DNA of 64,000 nt from Epiperipatus broadwayi (taxonomy: Eukaryota > Onychophora > Udeonychophora > Euonychophora > Peripatidae): NCBI GenBank assembly GCA_028023455.1, contig JAQFVV010006311.1, positions 122,001 through 186,000 on the forward strand, written 5' to 3'. The notes under the pieces were generated by a model. It did no database searches. It was not told the DNA's origin and was given only the letters and a program-made list of their open reading frames with translations. The position numbers were made by a program, and so were the translations under genes. Every line of letters starts with the position of its first letter. Position 1 is the first letter of the stretch. Below are positions 23,209 to 35,189 of this stretch, one piece after another.

Positions 23209-26200
23209 TAGAAATAAGACAATTTGTCACCAATATTGGACTGTTAGCATTTTAAAGATAAATATTTAGCTTAGAAATGCAAATATTTCCTACATAATTG
23301 AGAAGTAGTAAGATAAACTCATTTGATTTTTGAAAAATTCAAAACTTTTTCATGAAGGTATCTCTCTAAATAAATTATGAATATCATTGCTTTTATATAA
23401 ATATTCCTTTTCAGATATACATTTAGCATACATAGAAGTGCAAATTTTTGGCTTTTATATGTTGTACATAGTTGAGAATCAATAATAAATACACTAACCT
23501 GATTTGTGACAAATTCTCATAAAGGAAAGAATAAAAATATGTTTTCAATGTAATTTTTCTGTTCTCTTTAGTTTTGAAAATAAACTTTTGTCATAAAATT
23601 GCAAAAAATTATGGTTATATATATCCTGCACACTCAATCAGTATATATTACATAAAAAATGAAAAACATTTTTTTATTTGATTATTTAACAATTCAACTC
23701 TTTATTAATTAATGCATTATAAAAATTAGTCTTTATGTATATATTTGCAAAGTCACAATGGCTAACCTAAAAATAGTTTATAATAGAAGTTTGCGAATTC
23801 ATATATTCCATATTTTACCTGTAACTGAGCCTCACAAAAGATGTTATATTATACTTTTTGTTGCGGATTCATAAAAAAAATAATTTTGAACTATTAAATG
23901 TTTTTTATTCGAAGTCATAAAATTTGACTTCCAAAAAATCATTTAACAGCCAATCATAATATTCACATATGTAAATAGATAAAAATCTGTAAACTTGAGA
24001 CCAAAGATCTCAATAACCTAAAATAATGTTTTAATTCTGTTTTTTTTAAAAAATTAATTTAATAAAGTTAATATATTATTTTGTGATTTTAATGTTAAAT
24101 TCTAATCTAAAGCACATCAGTTTGCTCAATTTGTAGAAAAAAAAATTATCATCATCAGTTATTCATAGCCTGCTGTAAAACAAACATTTTTCCAATATGT
24201 TTCTTCAAACGGTTGTCACAAGTCTTTTAAAATGATCTGTACAACTTCCTCATTTCATTACCTTAGCTTAAACTAGGTTTTTTTTTTTTACAGAATCTCA
24301 TCTTATTATGGATGTAACCTATTTCCATTTAATTTTCTTAATTTTTATAATAACATCACTAGTAATACTACCTTGGTAATTTGTATTTCTATCATCCTTG
24401 GTAATTGACATATTTTTTCCCAAATTTATTTACACTACTGGCAATCCCTGTTTCATTTTTAAAATTTATAATTTTTCTAACTTGTCTCAAAACAGACAAA
24501 ATCGCAATGGCTAAAAGTAAGTAAAATGAGTAGAGTACTTTAAAACAGAAATATCACTTTAATAAAGTAGTTCTATTAGTTGTTTTTACTATTGTCCTGT
24601 AGCCATGACTAATAATATATATGTGTGTGTGTGTGAGTGCTATGCATAAATTTGGAATATTAATAAAACAAAACACAAATAGTTTAAAAACACATATGGT
24701 TTTTAAATAATTGTAACTGTTATTTCAAATATAAATGCCATAACACATATCCTAAACTACAACTGCAAACTTTTCTTCATTTTTTCAAATATTCAATGCT
24801 TCATTGCTCAAAATCACTTGACATCATCTGTTTCCTCTTTCTTTTATCTGATTGAAGTTTTCTCAATATATTAAAAACAATATATATATATATATACTGT
24901 GTTTCATTAAAAATTATATTTTAAATATAGATATATAGTTTCTTTGTGTTTTTTGTGCAATGAAAAAAAATAATACTTATTTGTTACAGAAACTAATTTA
25001 TTCAAACATGTTTATAATCTAAAAATGAAACATAGATAGATAAATCAAAACTCCCATAATATGGTGACATAATTTCTGCGTGTTTATGCAGAAATGGCAT
25101 CTCTAGCAGTGGCAGTACACTATCTCCACTAGTACCAAAAATTGTATAAAGCTTATTTGTAAAAGTTCAATGGATAAGAAAGAGTATGAACGTTAAGAAA
25201 ATAAATCAACATAAAAAATCAAGAAGTCTAAAAATTTCAATGGATTAGTCATTTTGGAGAAATATCAGTGATCATTAAAATACTCTAAATAACATTCATT
25301 GTGAAACTATAAATCAAGTTTGAACATAGAACTAGTATTAGTCTTACATTTCTTTTCTTGTTTTCTAGTTTTAATGATTGCTTATAGGCATACTGGTATT
25401 TTTTTTTTTTAATCTTAGTTACTCTAATTTTAAAAAATTTATATTTCCAAAAATATATAAAACTGCCCTTGATATACTATCTTGTCTCACAGAGTTTTAG
25501 ATGGCAAATGAAATATCAGTTTCTCCATAAAGACAAATTATAATATATGATAAATAATATTTAATTTATAAAGCGGATTTGTAACTATATTTTGATCTTT
25601 TCCAACATAATGTTTCAATGTAAATGATAAATTTTGTCATGAGTTAACTGTCTATGAGAAAAACAGTTTTATCATAAAACAACACTAACAGTCTTCAGGG
25701 TTTGGTTTTGTATCTTAATAATTTCTCAACAAAACATACTTGACAAAAAACTGATAACATTTAAACTGAAATGGACAATCTGAAAAAATCATGAGTGTTT
25801 GAATAATTATAACTTTCTCTCATTACATCTATCATGTAATTTTTTATGTTGCAAATCTATGCAATTTAGAGTGTTTAAGATTTCTAAATAAAATTACATT
25901 TATTATTTTTAATTTCATCTCAAAGTTAGATATATACTTCATGATTTTAAGAAATTTAAAAATTATATGGGACAGATGACAACATCATTCTAATCAATAA
26001 CTATTCCTACTGATTTATAAACATAAAATGGTAATTTATTTTTTTTTAAAATACATGTTTTAGAACTAAAGTAGCTCAATCTTGAAAATAAAATAAAAAT
26101 TTTATTTGAAGAAAATATGCTAAATCAGTGAATATAAATTCAATCAAATCACTTATGTCTTACATGGTAATACAAAATTGAATGTTATCTAGTATAACCC

Positions 26201-26514
26201 AACCTTCTTGTGATATATCATCACTATTGGTGTTTTAATAACATTTTCCCCAAATAAGTTAAATTTTTGGAATTGTCTCACTAGCAAATTTATTGAAAAG
26301 AATAGTTTCACAACAATAGATAGTATTAATGATCTTTTCAAACATGCATTTAGTTTGTTGGCATTAAATCCTCGAGAAAAATCTGGTAATATTGATCTAT
26401 CTTCTATATATAAAAAAAAAAAAATAGCAATACTTCTCATTAAAAGGCTGTTATTTATTAGATCTGCTGTCATTACATCAAAAATTGCACACTCATTCCA
26501 TACAATAAATGAAC
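23209..26514. other. AT-rich intron with microsatellites
   Basis: No exon or transposon is recognised. There is a GT repeat at 24621-24636 and a TA repeat at about 24878-24896. Overlapping short reading frames at 26189-26473 on both strands resemble nothing I know. Confidence 0.45.
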
Positions 26515-26660
26515 ATTGTTAAATGTGTGGGACATGATCTGGGACTTTTCCACATGTATATGGTCATGTGTATCAGTTGTATAAGATAGGGTGGACAGCT
26601 GTGGGAAATTTGAAAGTCTGAGTTCAAATCCCTTCTAATTACATTAACTTCAATATAGGC
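26515..26660 (+). mobile_element. tRNA-like SINE copy (family S3)
   Basis: The core reads CACATGTATATGGTCATGTG, then GTTGTATAAGATAGGGTGGACAGCTG, then GAAAGTCTGAGTTCAAATCCC. The last part is a good RNA polymerase III B box (GAGTTCAAATCCC). The same arrangement recurs inverted at about 32803-32940 and, without the upstream part, at 33597-33700. The A box is diverged. No target duplication was found. Confidence 0.65.
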
Positions 26661-29600
26661 AGTATATTTGTATTTAAATATTTAAAAAAAAATTACAAAA
26701 TAGCAGTTTAATTGCAAAATATAATGGTAACTTTAATGTAATATGCATGGTTCTGCTGCCTTCTACCATGGTAGTTGCTATATCAGATGAGACAATTGCA
26801 AGAGCAATTCTATCCTCTGATTACACTTTTACCAGCAATAGAGTAATTTAAAATGCCTCCTACCCCACTGAGAATATTCAGAAATAACATTTCTGTGTTG
26901 ATGATGAATATCTAAGAAGATATTGTTGATCAGTAATTAATCTTAACTCATCTTTGTTTAAAATTTATAATTAGACTCTCTTAAATATTCCTGGACAAAT
27001 ATAAATTTTAATCTGGATGGAAAGACTGAAGATTTCCATCACAATAGTACCACAACAATTTCATAAAGTTTAATCTAAGCTACATTAAAAAATATTGTCA
27101 TTATAATCTATATTTTTGTCTGTATATTGTTCTTGAAATACGGCAAAATGTTGATATGGAAAACAAATGTCTTAAGGAAAAAAAATATTGCACAATGCTA
27201 TCTCTGAAATAGTACTATCTTAAAGTGAATTACCTTTTAATAATTCGGTTTTACATGTCAACTGCAAAAATTCATACATTGTTTATCCATTGTTGTAAGA
27301 TTTTTGAGACCTATTGAGCATTTTATCACATAGAGTTATATTTTAAAATAATAATCCTCATTACTCGGATGATCAATATTGTAACAGAGAGGGTCTCTAA
27401 GTGTTGGTGAAGTTGAGAAACTATAATTATTAACCCCTCAATCCACACCATTTTTTTGAGATTGATGATGATGATCAAACCTGTATTTAATCCTTCTATA
27501 AGTATGTGAAATATGGCCTATATAGCTCATAACTATCTTTGTGACAATCAGCCTTGAGATCATTATACACTTGTTATTTTGAGAGTCGTGGTAATGATCA
27601 GAGATTCAGGGCACCATCTTTCCTTACAGATGAACTACCAATGCAAATAATCCAAAAAAAACTGAAAAACATTAAAATCGCTTTTATTTCAAAATCATAG
27701 TTCAGAGAATAGACACTCATCCATAATTCAACTGACAGAATAGTGAAATAAATACAAAAAATAATTTATGGGTTGATAAAATAATTTGTGAAATCAGATA
27801 AATAACAGGAATAATAAACTATTATGTATTTTTATTATCTTAATAATAAATTTAGTAATAAAAATTCAATATATATATATATCCAATAGACACAATAATA
27901 CATTAATCATTACATGGATGACACTTTTCCATATAATACATAAAATAACATATATAAAACCTATAAATATATAATTAACAAAATATGTAATATCAATTGG
28001 TGGTTGTTTCTGATATTTAAAAAGGCCAGAATATCAAAGTTTATTTTTTACTAAATTCCAAAGCTGCCTCTACAAATGCCATAGGTCACAGTAGAATAAA
28101 GGAATCAATAATTGCATAGTAGCATAAAAAATGTAATGTGCTTATGAAGATAGAATTTCTTGGGATATTTGAAATGTTATATCCTTAGAAATATATATAT
28201 ATGTCATTACTAGAGATAGATTTATTAATATATTACATGTAATGGTTGCAGAAGTATCTTGTATGCATTTCACTTTGTAATTCCCGACACTAAGATATTA
28301 ATGCCTCAACTATGTTGTCATAGAATTGAATAATAAATAGAACAACTTTTTTTAGTTCTGGAGATGCAATGAGTGTTTAGCCAATTACCATGGAAATTAT
28401 ATTCCATGTTAGAAGATAAAGACGATATAAAACAGATGTAATTTTTTAACAAGTTGATATTAATTACATATTCCCATATTATAAATTATTCATTCCGTTA
28501 ATTTTTGGCTTTTATCTTTTTTTTATCTTATGTTCTATTTTTGTGCAACATAAATTAAAACAAAGTCCTCTACAATATTATTATTTAACATCTGATATTA
28601 CAAAATTCTACACATTTTGATTTATTAATATTACAATTTATTATAATTTTACAAACCAAGCTAATATTATAACTATACTATATTTTTATAATTAAAGATC
28701 TATTTTCATCTTTTGTACAGAGATTCATAAATGTTTAGACTCCATACCTACAAAAAAAAATGAAATTCAAAGCTACATAACTCTAGGATAATCTATCTCA
28801 GCATAGTTTAATATCCTATTCATAACAGATATATCATCAGGTAAAACTTTTTTTCTTTTTCTAAAAAGATGTCAGATTAATTGATTTGTTACTCCTTTTA
28901 AATAAGATCACAAGAATTTTAAGGTCTGATATGATGATATGAACATCTAAGGGAATGACTGCCCATCAATGATCTCATCACTTCCGGCTTAAATTCTAAA
29001 ATCCTTCATATTTAGTACCAAACATCTAATGTATGTTAATAATAATAATGATGATAATTGCTATTATCTCATTATAATATAAATATGCTCAAGAGCATTA
29101 CTCTTTTTTAGAACCAAATGAAAGTATAGCATATTTTAATTATAGCAAAAACTATATTTCAAGACTAAAAGGTACACAATAGATTTAACACAGCAATAAT
29201 CATCAATTAAATGTAAAATATGTTCTAGAACAAAGCTAAAAAATAAAATCTATTTTTTTTAAAAAAAAACAATATTAATAATTGATATCCTAAACCTTCA
29301 CAAATACTTCAATAAATTTAATTAGAAGTTCTACATTATTTTACAATATTAATAAATTTTGATTAAAAATAAAGTTTAACAAGATAGCTGATACTCTAGT
29401 AAGAACAGCTACTGAGGACAATCAGTACAAAAAAGCAGCAATTCATTAACAAATTTTCAGTTGAGGTAAGATAATATATGAAGAAAAAAAGAAATATAAA
29501 AATATTTTTAAAAAATAAAAAAATAGCAATTGTATAATAATAAAAAAAAAAGTATAACAAAGAGCTAGGTAATATAAAAATATATATAATTGTGAACTGA

Positions 29601-29690
29601 TAAAACAAGCTATATAGGAAAAGCATCAAAAGTATATCATAGCACTATTTCAACAATTAGAAAAAAATGGCATTATTATTTTAAAAAGGG
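26661..29690. other. AT-rich intron
   Basis: I see no exon or element. Weak hammerhead-like wording (TTGATGATGATGATC...AAACCTGTA) at about 27461-27485 lacks the required G12 and C3 and is not annotated. TA repeats lie near 27870 and 28194. Confidence 0.4.
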
Positions 29691-29699
29691 AATGACATC

Positions 29700-31580
29700 A
29701 TGAAGTGCAAGCTAGGGTTCTACAAAGAACTGTATAATAATAATGAAGAACAAACCAAAGTAGTCTTTACAGTCAAAATAATGTTTTTGAAATATTAAGT
29801 ATTTTAAATAAAGAGGTGACACATGCAATTAAATTTATAAAGGGGAAAACTCCAGCTAATAATGAAATTTTATTGATATTTTAAAAGGAAGTTGATTGTA
29901 GGCAATAATATCATCATCTTCATTTTTAATCATTATCGATTCAGTGCAGGATGAAGGTCTCTCCAAGTTCAATCTATCTTCTCCAATATATATATATACC
30001 AATTCTTAAATTACAAAGATGTACCAGATATTGGAAGAAAGCAGTAAAAATATTGCTATTTAAGAAAGATGGAAAAAAAAGATATAGTATTAAAAATTAC
30101 AGGCCTAACAACCTTCTATCAGTTCTGTACAAGTCATTTATATCTCATCTACAGAGTTTGAATTTAAACAAATCAGAAGAACACGTACAGAATATTCACA
30201 TCTATCCAAGTTAATGTTTAAAAAAAATTATAAAAAAAGACCAATGAATAAGAGTTGTCATTTGACACTGAATTTTTAAATTATAGAAAAAAGTATTTGA
30301 TTCTATTAGTATTTTGGCAATATCAAATCATAGATTCAGAATATTGTCAAATTCTGAAGAATATTTATCAAGATGTAATAGGCAGGATTAGAATTACATG
30401 ATTCCACTAAGAAAATTAAACAATGATAAGAGTATACAGAAATATTATTCCAAAACTTTTACAACAGTTTTGTAGAAAGTATTGTGTACATTAAACATGA
30501 AATTTCACAAAAACTATCAAATAAAAAAGAAAAAAGTAGAACTAAAGATAAATGATAAAAAGATTAAATTAATATTCAATGACTTTTCAAAAAGGCCAAA
30601 AAAAAAAAAAAATGAAATAAATAAATTAGAAGTTAACAACTACAAATATTTTGACCAGATTTGTAATAGGAATGAAAACATAATGGGATCAATTTAATCA
30701 TAGAATCAACTCTTTCCAAGTTCCTTTTGAATGCTAAACAGAGTGGCATTGTTTCATTTTGTTCACAATAATAATGTTTCCAACTGAGATTAATTTTAAT
30801 ATTCATTCATTTGTCCCTGTTTTGTCTTTATTAAACTATTTATTTCAATTTTTATTTTGAGTCTAATTGATAGAGATAAAAATAGCTCTGAATTCATTCA
30901 CTCTGTACACAATGTGATGGAAACTTCACATTATTTTTATTAAAATAAGTTTTAAGTTAATTTGACAAGTTGTTTTTTTTATTTCAAATGCATTTGATGT
31001 TTTTAATTTAAAAAAATAAAACAAAATTCATATAGTGAGTTAAAATATTTTCTTGATGCTAGGAGAGACTCATGTTTAATTTTTTTTCCCCTCGAAGTTT
31101 AGTATTTGCAATACTTTTTAAATCAGTTTTTTTTTTAATAAATATTTTTATAAACATTTTAAATAATAATTATTACAGAAAATAATTTAATTTTGCTACA
31201 AATTCTATTGAAATTAAAGATTACATATATAAAAAATAACATTTTAAGCATTATGTTCAATTTTCCATCAAAAAGTTAAACTTGAATTGAGTGACTTTGG
31301 AAAAAATAATTTAAAACTGAAATATATGGATGAGTAAAAAAACAGGTATCACTGGCTGAAAAGAGATAAACTGGGTGTATTACTAGAAAATAATAGATGA
31401 ACAGTTGAAGTTTACACTAAATCCTAAAAAATTACAAAAGACTTAGAAAAAGATCATGTATAACATGGATGAATAAGAAAGGAAAGTTTATTGGAATAAT
31501 GTAGAGAAGTTAGGGATTGAAGAGACTAGGTTAAACTTGGAGAAATATCCTGATGCTGTCAAAGCAATCATATATATGTA
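29700..31580 (+). pseudogene. RTE/BovB-like LINE reverse transcriptase remnant
   Basis: Scattered blocks in order: FYKELYN (29725) and IKFIKGKTPANNEIL (29840), typical of the pre-RT region; KKAVKILLFKK and KNYRPNNLLSVLYKS (30030-30140), the RT block around the conserved NYRP; a degraded motif A region; ILKNIYQDVIGRIRI (30350-30395), the ..NIY.....I.. helix; then KRKKVELKINDKK...LEVNNYKYFDQI (30515-30660), matching the late E(V)..Y.YLG region; and finally LGVLLE and LEKYPDAVKAI near 31360-31570. Many frameshifts and stops. The clade call is from motif spacing. The endonuclease is not visible. Confidence 0.6.
29917..29990 (+). repeat. Short insert with CAGTGCAGGATGAAGGTCTCTCC
   Basis: This block interrupts the LINE reading region between the pre-RT and NYRP blocks. 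Its central wording (CAGTGCAGGATGAAGG, then TCTCTCC) resembles a short sequence I have seen repeatedly in invertebrate interspersed repeats, so it is probably an inserted repeat fragment. Boundaries are approximate. Confidence 0.35.
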
Positions 31581-32802
31581 AATTGTTGATTAAAAAAAAT
31601 ACAATATATTATTTTACAACAATAAATCAAGTTTTAAACAGTTTACTTTATATAGTATTATAAAAACAGAGAAATTAATTTACGGATTTAATACAATTCC
31701 TGTCTAAAATAAACACATTAGTTTTTTTCTTTAAAAGAATGACATAAATGTATTATAAACTTATCAGTTATAGAGAAGAAAACAGGTGGAAATCTTTTAT
31801 CAACACTTAAAAGTCTTTATTATCATAGCAAGCAAAGAAAAAATAGATTGTATTACAGAAATGTCTTATTTAAGACTCAAAATACAAAAGTATTAAGCTT
31901 GTTTATTCAACAGTAGTTAGGTTCAAGATACTTTAAAGGAATGTTGTTATTTTAATTAAGCATTAAGCTAAAACTACCTTTTTGGCATCCCATTCCATTA
32001 AAAAAATAATAATAATTGTAAACAAGCTACATAAAACTTTTAGAAATTAAATGCCCAAGTTAATCACATCAAACGACTTTTTTGTTGTTAATGCTGCATG
32101 TCTAAATGAACAAATATAAATTACAAACATTCAAAATAAAATTACTTTGAAATATGCTCAGGACATGGACAAATTGAGAAAAAAATACATTATCCACTTT
32201 ATTCTTAAAATATTACACATCTCTACAGATTTACTACAGAAGTCTTGAATGCTTTCATATTCTTCTATAAATGGTAATTGGTTGAACAGATCAAATCTTT
32301 TAAAAATTATAATACTGATATCTTTGATTATCTGAATTTTAGGATTGCTACTAATGATTGTGACATGGTTGACTTATCTATCAATTACATGATACCTAAT
32401 CATAATTCCAATAGCATTGAGCAATAGATATAAAATAACACAGATCAAAAACTTTCAAAGTGCTATTTTTGTTCACTAAATATATGACATTCCAAGACAT
32501 ATTATTATAATATTATATCAAAGGCATCATATTTGTTTAATCTTGCCAAATCATGCTCAAAAGAGTAAAGCAGAAATGTGAAACTATAACATTGATATTT
32601 GTAATCATATTTAAAGTATCAAAAATTAAATAGTTTTGTTTTCATTCTGGAGTGTTTTTATGTAAATTCATAAAAACATTTACATACTTTAAATCAACTA
32701 ACACCTTTTATGAAGTGTACAATGTAAGCATAAGGTCTTAAATATTTTTTTATAATAAAATAAACACTTTTATTGTATTTTGATTAGTATTAAATTTTAA
32801 TT
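31581..32802. other. AT-rich intron
   Basis: Nothing recognisable; no splice-flanked open segment on either strand. Confidence 0.45.
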
Positions 32803-32940
32803 AACAGGGTCTTGAATATAGATTTTCAACAGGGTCTTGAATATAGATTTTCAAGCTTCCTTCAGCTATCCACTCCATCTTATATAACTGATACACATGA
32901 CCACACACATGTGAAAAAGATCTATGATCTCCAATATACA
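32803..32940 (-). mobile_element. Family S3 SINE, inverted copy with duplicated 3' part
   Basis: The reverse complement reads CACATGTGTGTGGTCATGTG, TTATATAAGATGGAGTGG, AGCTGAAGGAAGCTTG, AAAATCTATATTCAAGACCC, colinear with the 26.5-kb copy. The B-box end is present twice as a tandem duplication of about 25 bp (unit beginning AACAGGGTCTTG on the plus strand, 32803-32852). Confidence 0.65.
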
Positions 32941-33194
32941 TATTTCATGCTGAACTAGCATTCATCACTTAGTTCAGATCATCATATCCCACACATACAT
33001 ACAATCAGTACTCAGTTTATATTAACATAGCAAATCTTCAAACTTTTAATGGACAGACTTCAATCTTATCCATCCTCAAACTCTTCAGCCATTCATACTA
33101 ATGAAAATCTGATGATGGAATATTCAACCCCTTGTTAATGCCAATATTGTTATACCCATGTTGAACCATATGTGTGGCTATGAGTTTTGTTATA

Positions 33195-33559
33195 ATATTC
33201 AAATATGTTTAAAAATACATATATACAAGTTAAATAATAAGTGGTTAATGGATAAAGAATGGATAGTTAATTAATTAATATATGTGGATATATATCCATT
33301 CAATAGATATAACAGAGTAATTTTGTAGTAGAATTGAGGGGGAAAAAAAAAACACATAATAGATCATGTCAGATATCCATTTGTTTATCTATCTTCTCTC
33401 ATGTATTGATATAGATGTCACTGTATGTGCTTTAAATCGTGGAGACATATTGAAAAGGGCAAAAAAACATAATTTGCCGAAAAAGGCTTTTATATAATAA
33501 TTTTATAATTTGTAATCTCTGTTGCTTGTATATATGTATTTTTAAACATATTTGAATAT
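33195..33559. mobile_element. Small element with perfect 35-bp terminal inverted repeats
   Basis: Positions 33195-33229 and 33525-33559 are exact reverse complements over 35 bp (left arm begins ATATTCAAATATGTTT). The 295-bp interior has no coding potential. It contains GGGCAAA...TTTGCC-GAAAA (33457-33486), a hairpin resembling a decayed hammerhead stem II. It lies between two oppositely oriented S3 SINE copies. MITE-like or a product of inverted duplication. Confidence 0.65.
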
Positions 33560-33596
33560 TGTATACTTGAAGTGCAACATAAAAAAAGAATTGGTT

Positions 33597-33700
33597 TTAA
33601 TTCTGATTCTTTTTCTGTATAGTTTTGTTATATAAGATGGAGTAGATAGCTGAAGAAAGCTTCAAAGTCTATGTTCAAATCTCCTTTAATTATATCTTAA
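33597..33700 (+). mobile_element. Family S3 SINE copy
   Basis: GTTATATAAGATGGAGTAG, AGCTGAAGAAAGCTTC, AAAGTCTATGTTCAAATC matches the other two copies; the B box is TGTTCAAATCTCC. The upstream CACATGT block is missing. Confidence 0.6.
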
Positions 33701-33730
33701 AGTTCAGTATTTACAATATACTAGTATTGA

Positions 33731-35189
33731 TCTATTAAATTTTAAATAATTTCATTTTCACAAAATGAATGTTTTTTATAGCAGAAAAGAGAAACAATAA
33801 ATATAATAGATCTGATTAAAAATGTGGTTTATCAGTCTAATAAATCAAGATGAATAATATATATAATCTGAAAGTACCAATAAAAATTTAAAAAAAATAG
33901 AAATTACCAAAAAACTCTTCTAATGTCTAACAATAGTATTTGCAGCCAAAAATAGCTAATGATGCCTGATATACATGAAATCTTTTTGTTGATTAAAAAA
34001 CTAGAAAGAAGAATTTAACTAAAAACAACAAATTCTTAAACTGAACATTTGATACAAAGTCTCAAAAAAAAAAAAAAAAGCCACCATAATTTAATTAATT
34101 AATTCTTTTCTTTTTTTAATTTTATATTTTTTGTAATAAAAAATAAAATTAGGATTTTGCTATTTCTCTCTTAAATAACACTTTTACAATTCACTGTTGG
34201 TTTGTTTTTTAGATTCAAATTGTTATTTAGTTTAATCCACTACAAATCCTCCTGATCAAAAATCTGTCTTACCTTATTGTAAGAAGTTAAAATAACATAT
34301 ACTGTAATCACAGCACAATAAATTATGACTGATATATTGAACAATGTTATATTATTCAAGGCATAAATTATATTATAAATAATGAGACCCTTTTTAATTT
34401 TTTTAATTCAAAGATATTTGTCCTATATATAGATATTGGTAAAGATGCCAAGACTACAGCTTATTTAATATTTATTTTGGGAGTTTAAAGCATTTATTAA
34501 ATTATTTATTTTGAGAAGATATGTGCAATATATTTGTAAACTATTTATTTTAAGAAAATATACACAGAATATTTGGAGAACAGAAAATATATACAATGGA
34601 GGGTCCCTATGAGATACAAATAACTATGTTTCTTTATTTGACTTTAAAAAATTTAATTATTTAATATTTATGAGAGAAAAAAATGTTTTTTAATCTAATT
34701 TAAAATTACAAAAATTTATATAATGTGGAATTGATCAAAAAATTTCAGCACGTAATGTTAGCATAGAACTGCAAAATTCATTAAATGTTTTGTTATTGTT
34801 AATGTTTTATTCTTATTTTCTAGGATCCCTGTGCAGTATTTTTAATCATCCAATTTGCTTTATTCAGCTTTAAAAAACTTAATTATTTAATATTTATGAG
34901 AAAAAATATTTAAAATTTTAAAAAATTAACAATTGATTTTTAAAAATCATAGTATACAATGTTATCTGTGGATTTCTTCATTTTTAAGTGTTTGCTCTAT
35001 GATGGTATACTTTACTTCAATTAAAACATTTGAATTAATAGCTCAAGCTGTTTATATAAAAGTATTTTCATGAACTTAAATTAAGTAGTGATCAGGCATT
35101 TGTAGAAAGTTAATGTTAGCACCTATTTCCACTCTGGTATATAATATTAACACCAATAATAATAACAATAATAATAATCTAGCATAACA
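33731..35189. other. AT-rich intron with local duplication
   Basis: No exon is seen. Two diverged copies of a roughly 110-bp segment lie at about 34597-34710 and 34823-34940 (shared GATCCCT/GGTCCCT, then TTTAAAAAA.TTAATTATTTAATATTTATGAGA-type wording). Confidence 0.45.

Noticed and set aside
26189-26473. 94-residue frame on the minus strand and a partly open plus frame
   Set aside because: Neither translation resembles a known family; no splice sites or start context.
27461-27485. Hammerhead-like wording TTGATGA...AAACCTGTA
   Set aside because: C3 and G12 of the core are absent and stem II is only a GAT repeat.
33108-33130. CTGATGA followed by TGGAATATTCA hairpin
   Set aside because: No GAAA follows the hairpin, so the hammerhead core is incomplete.
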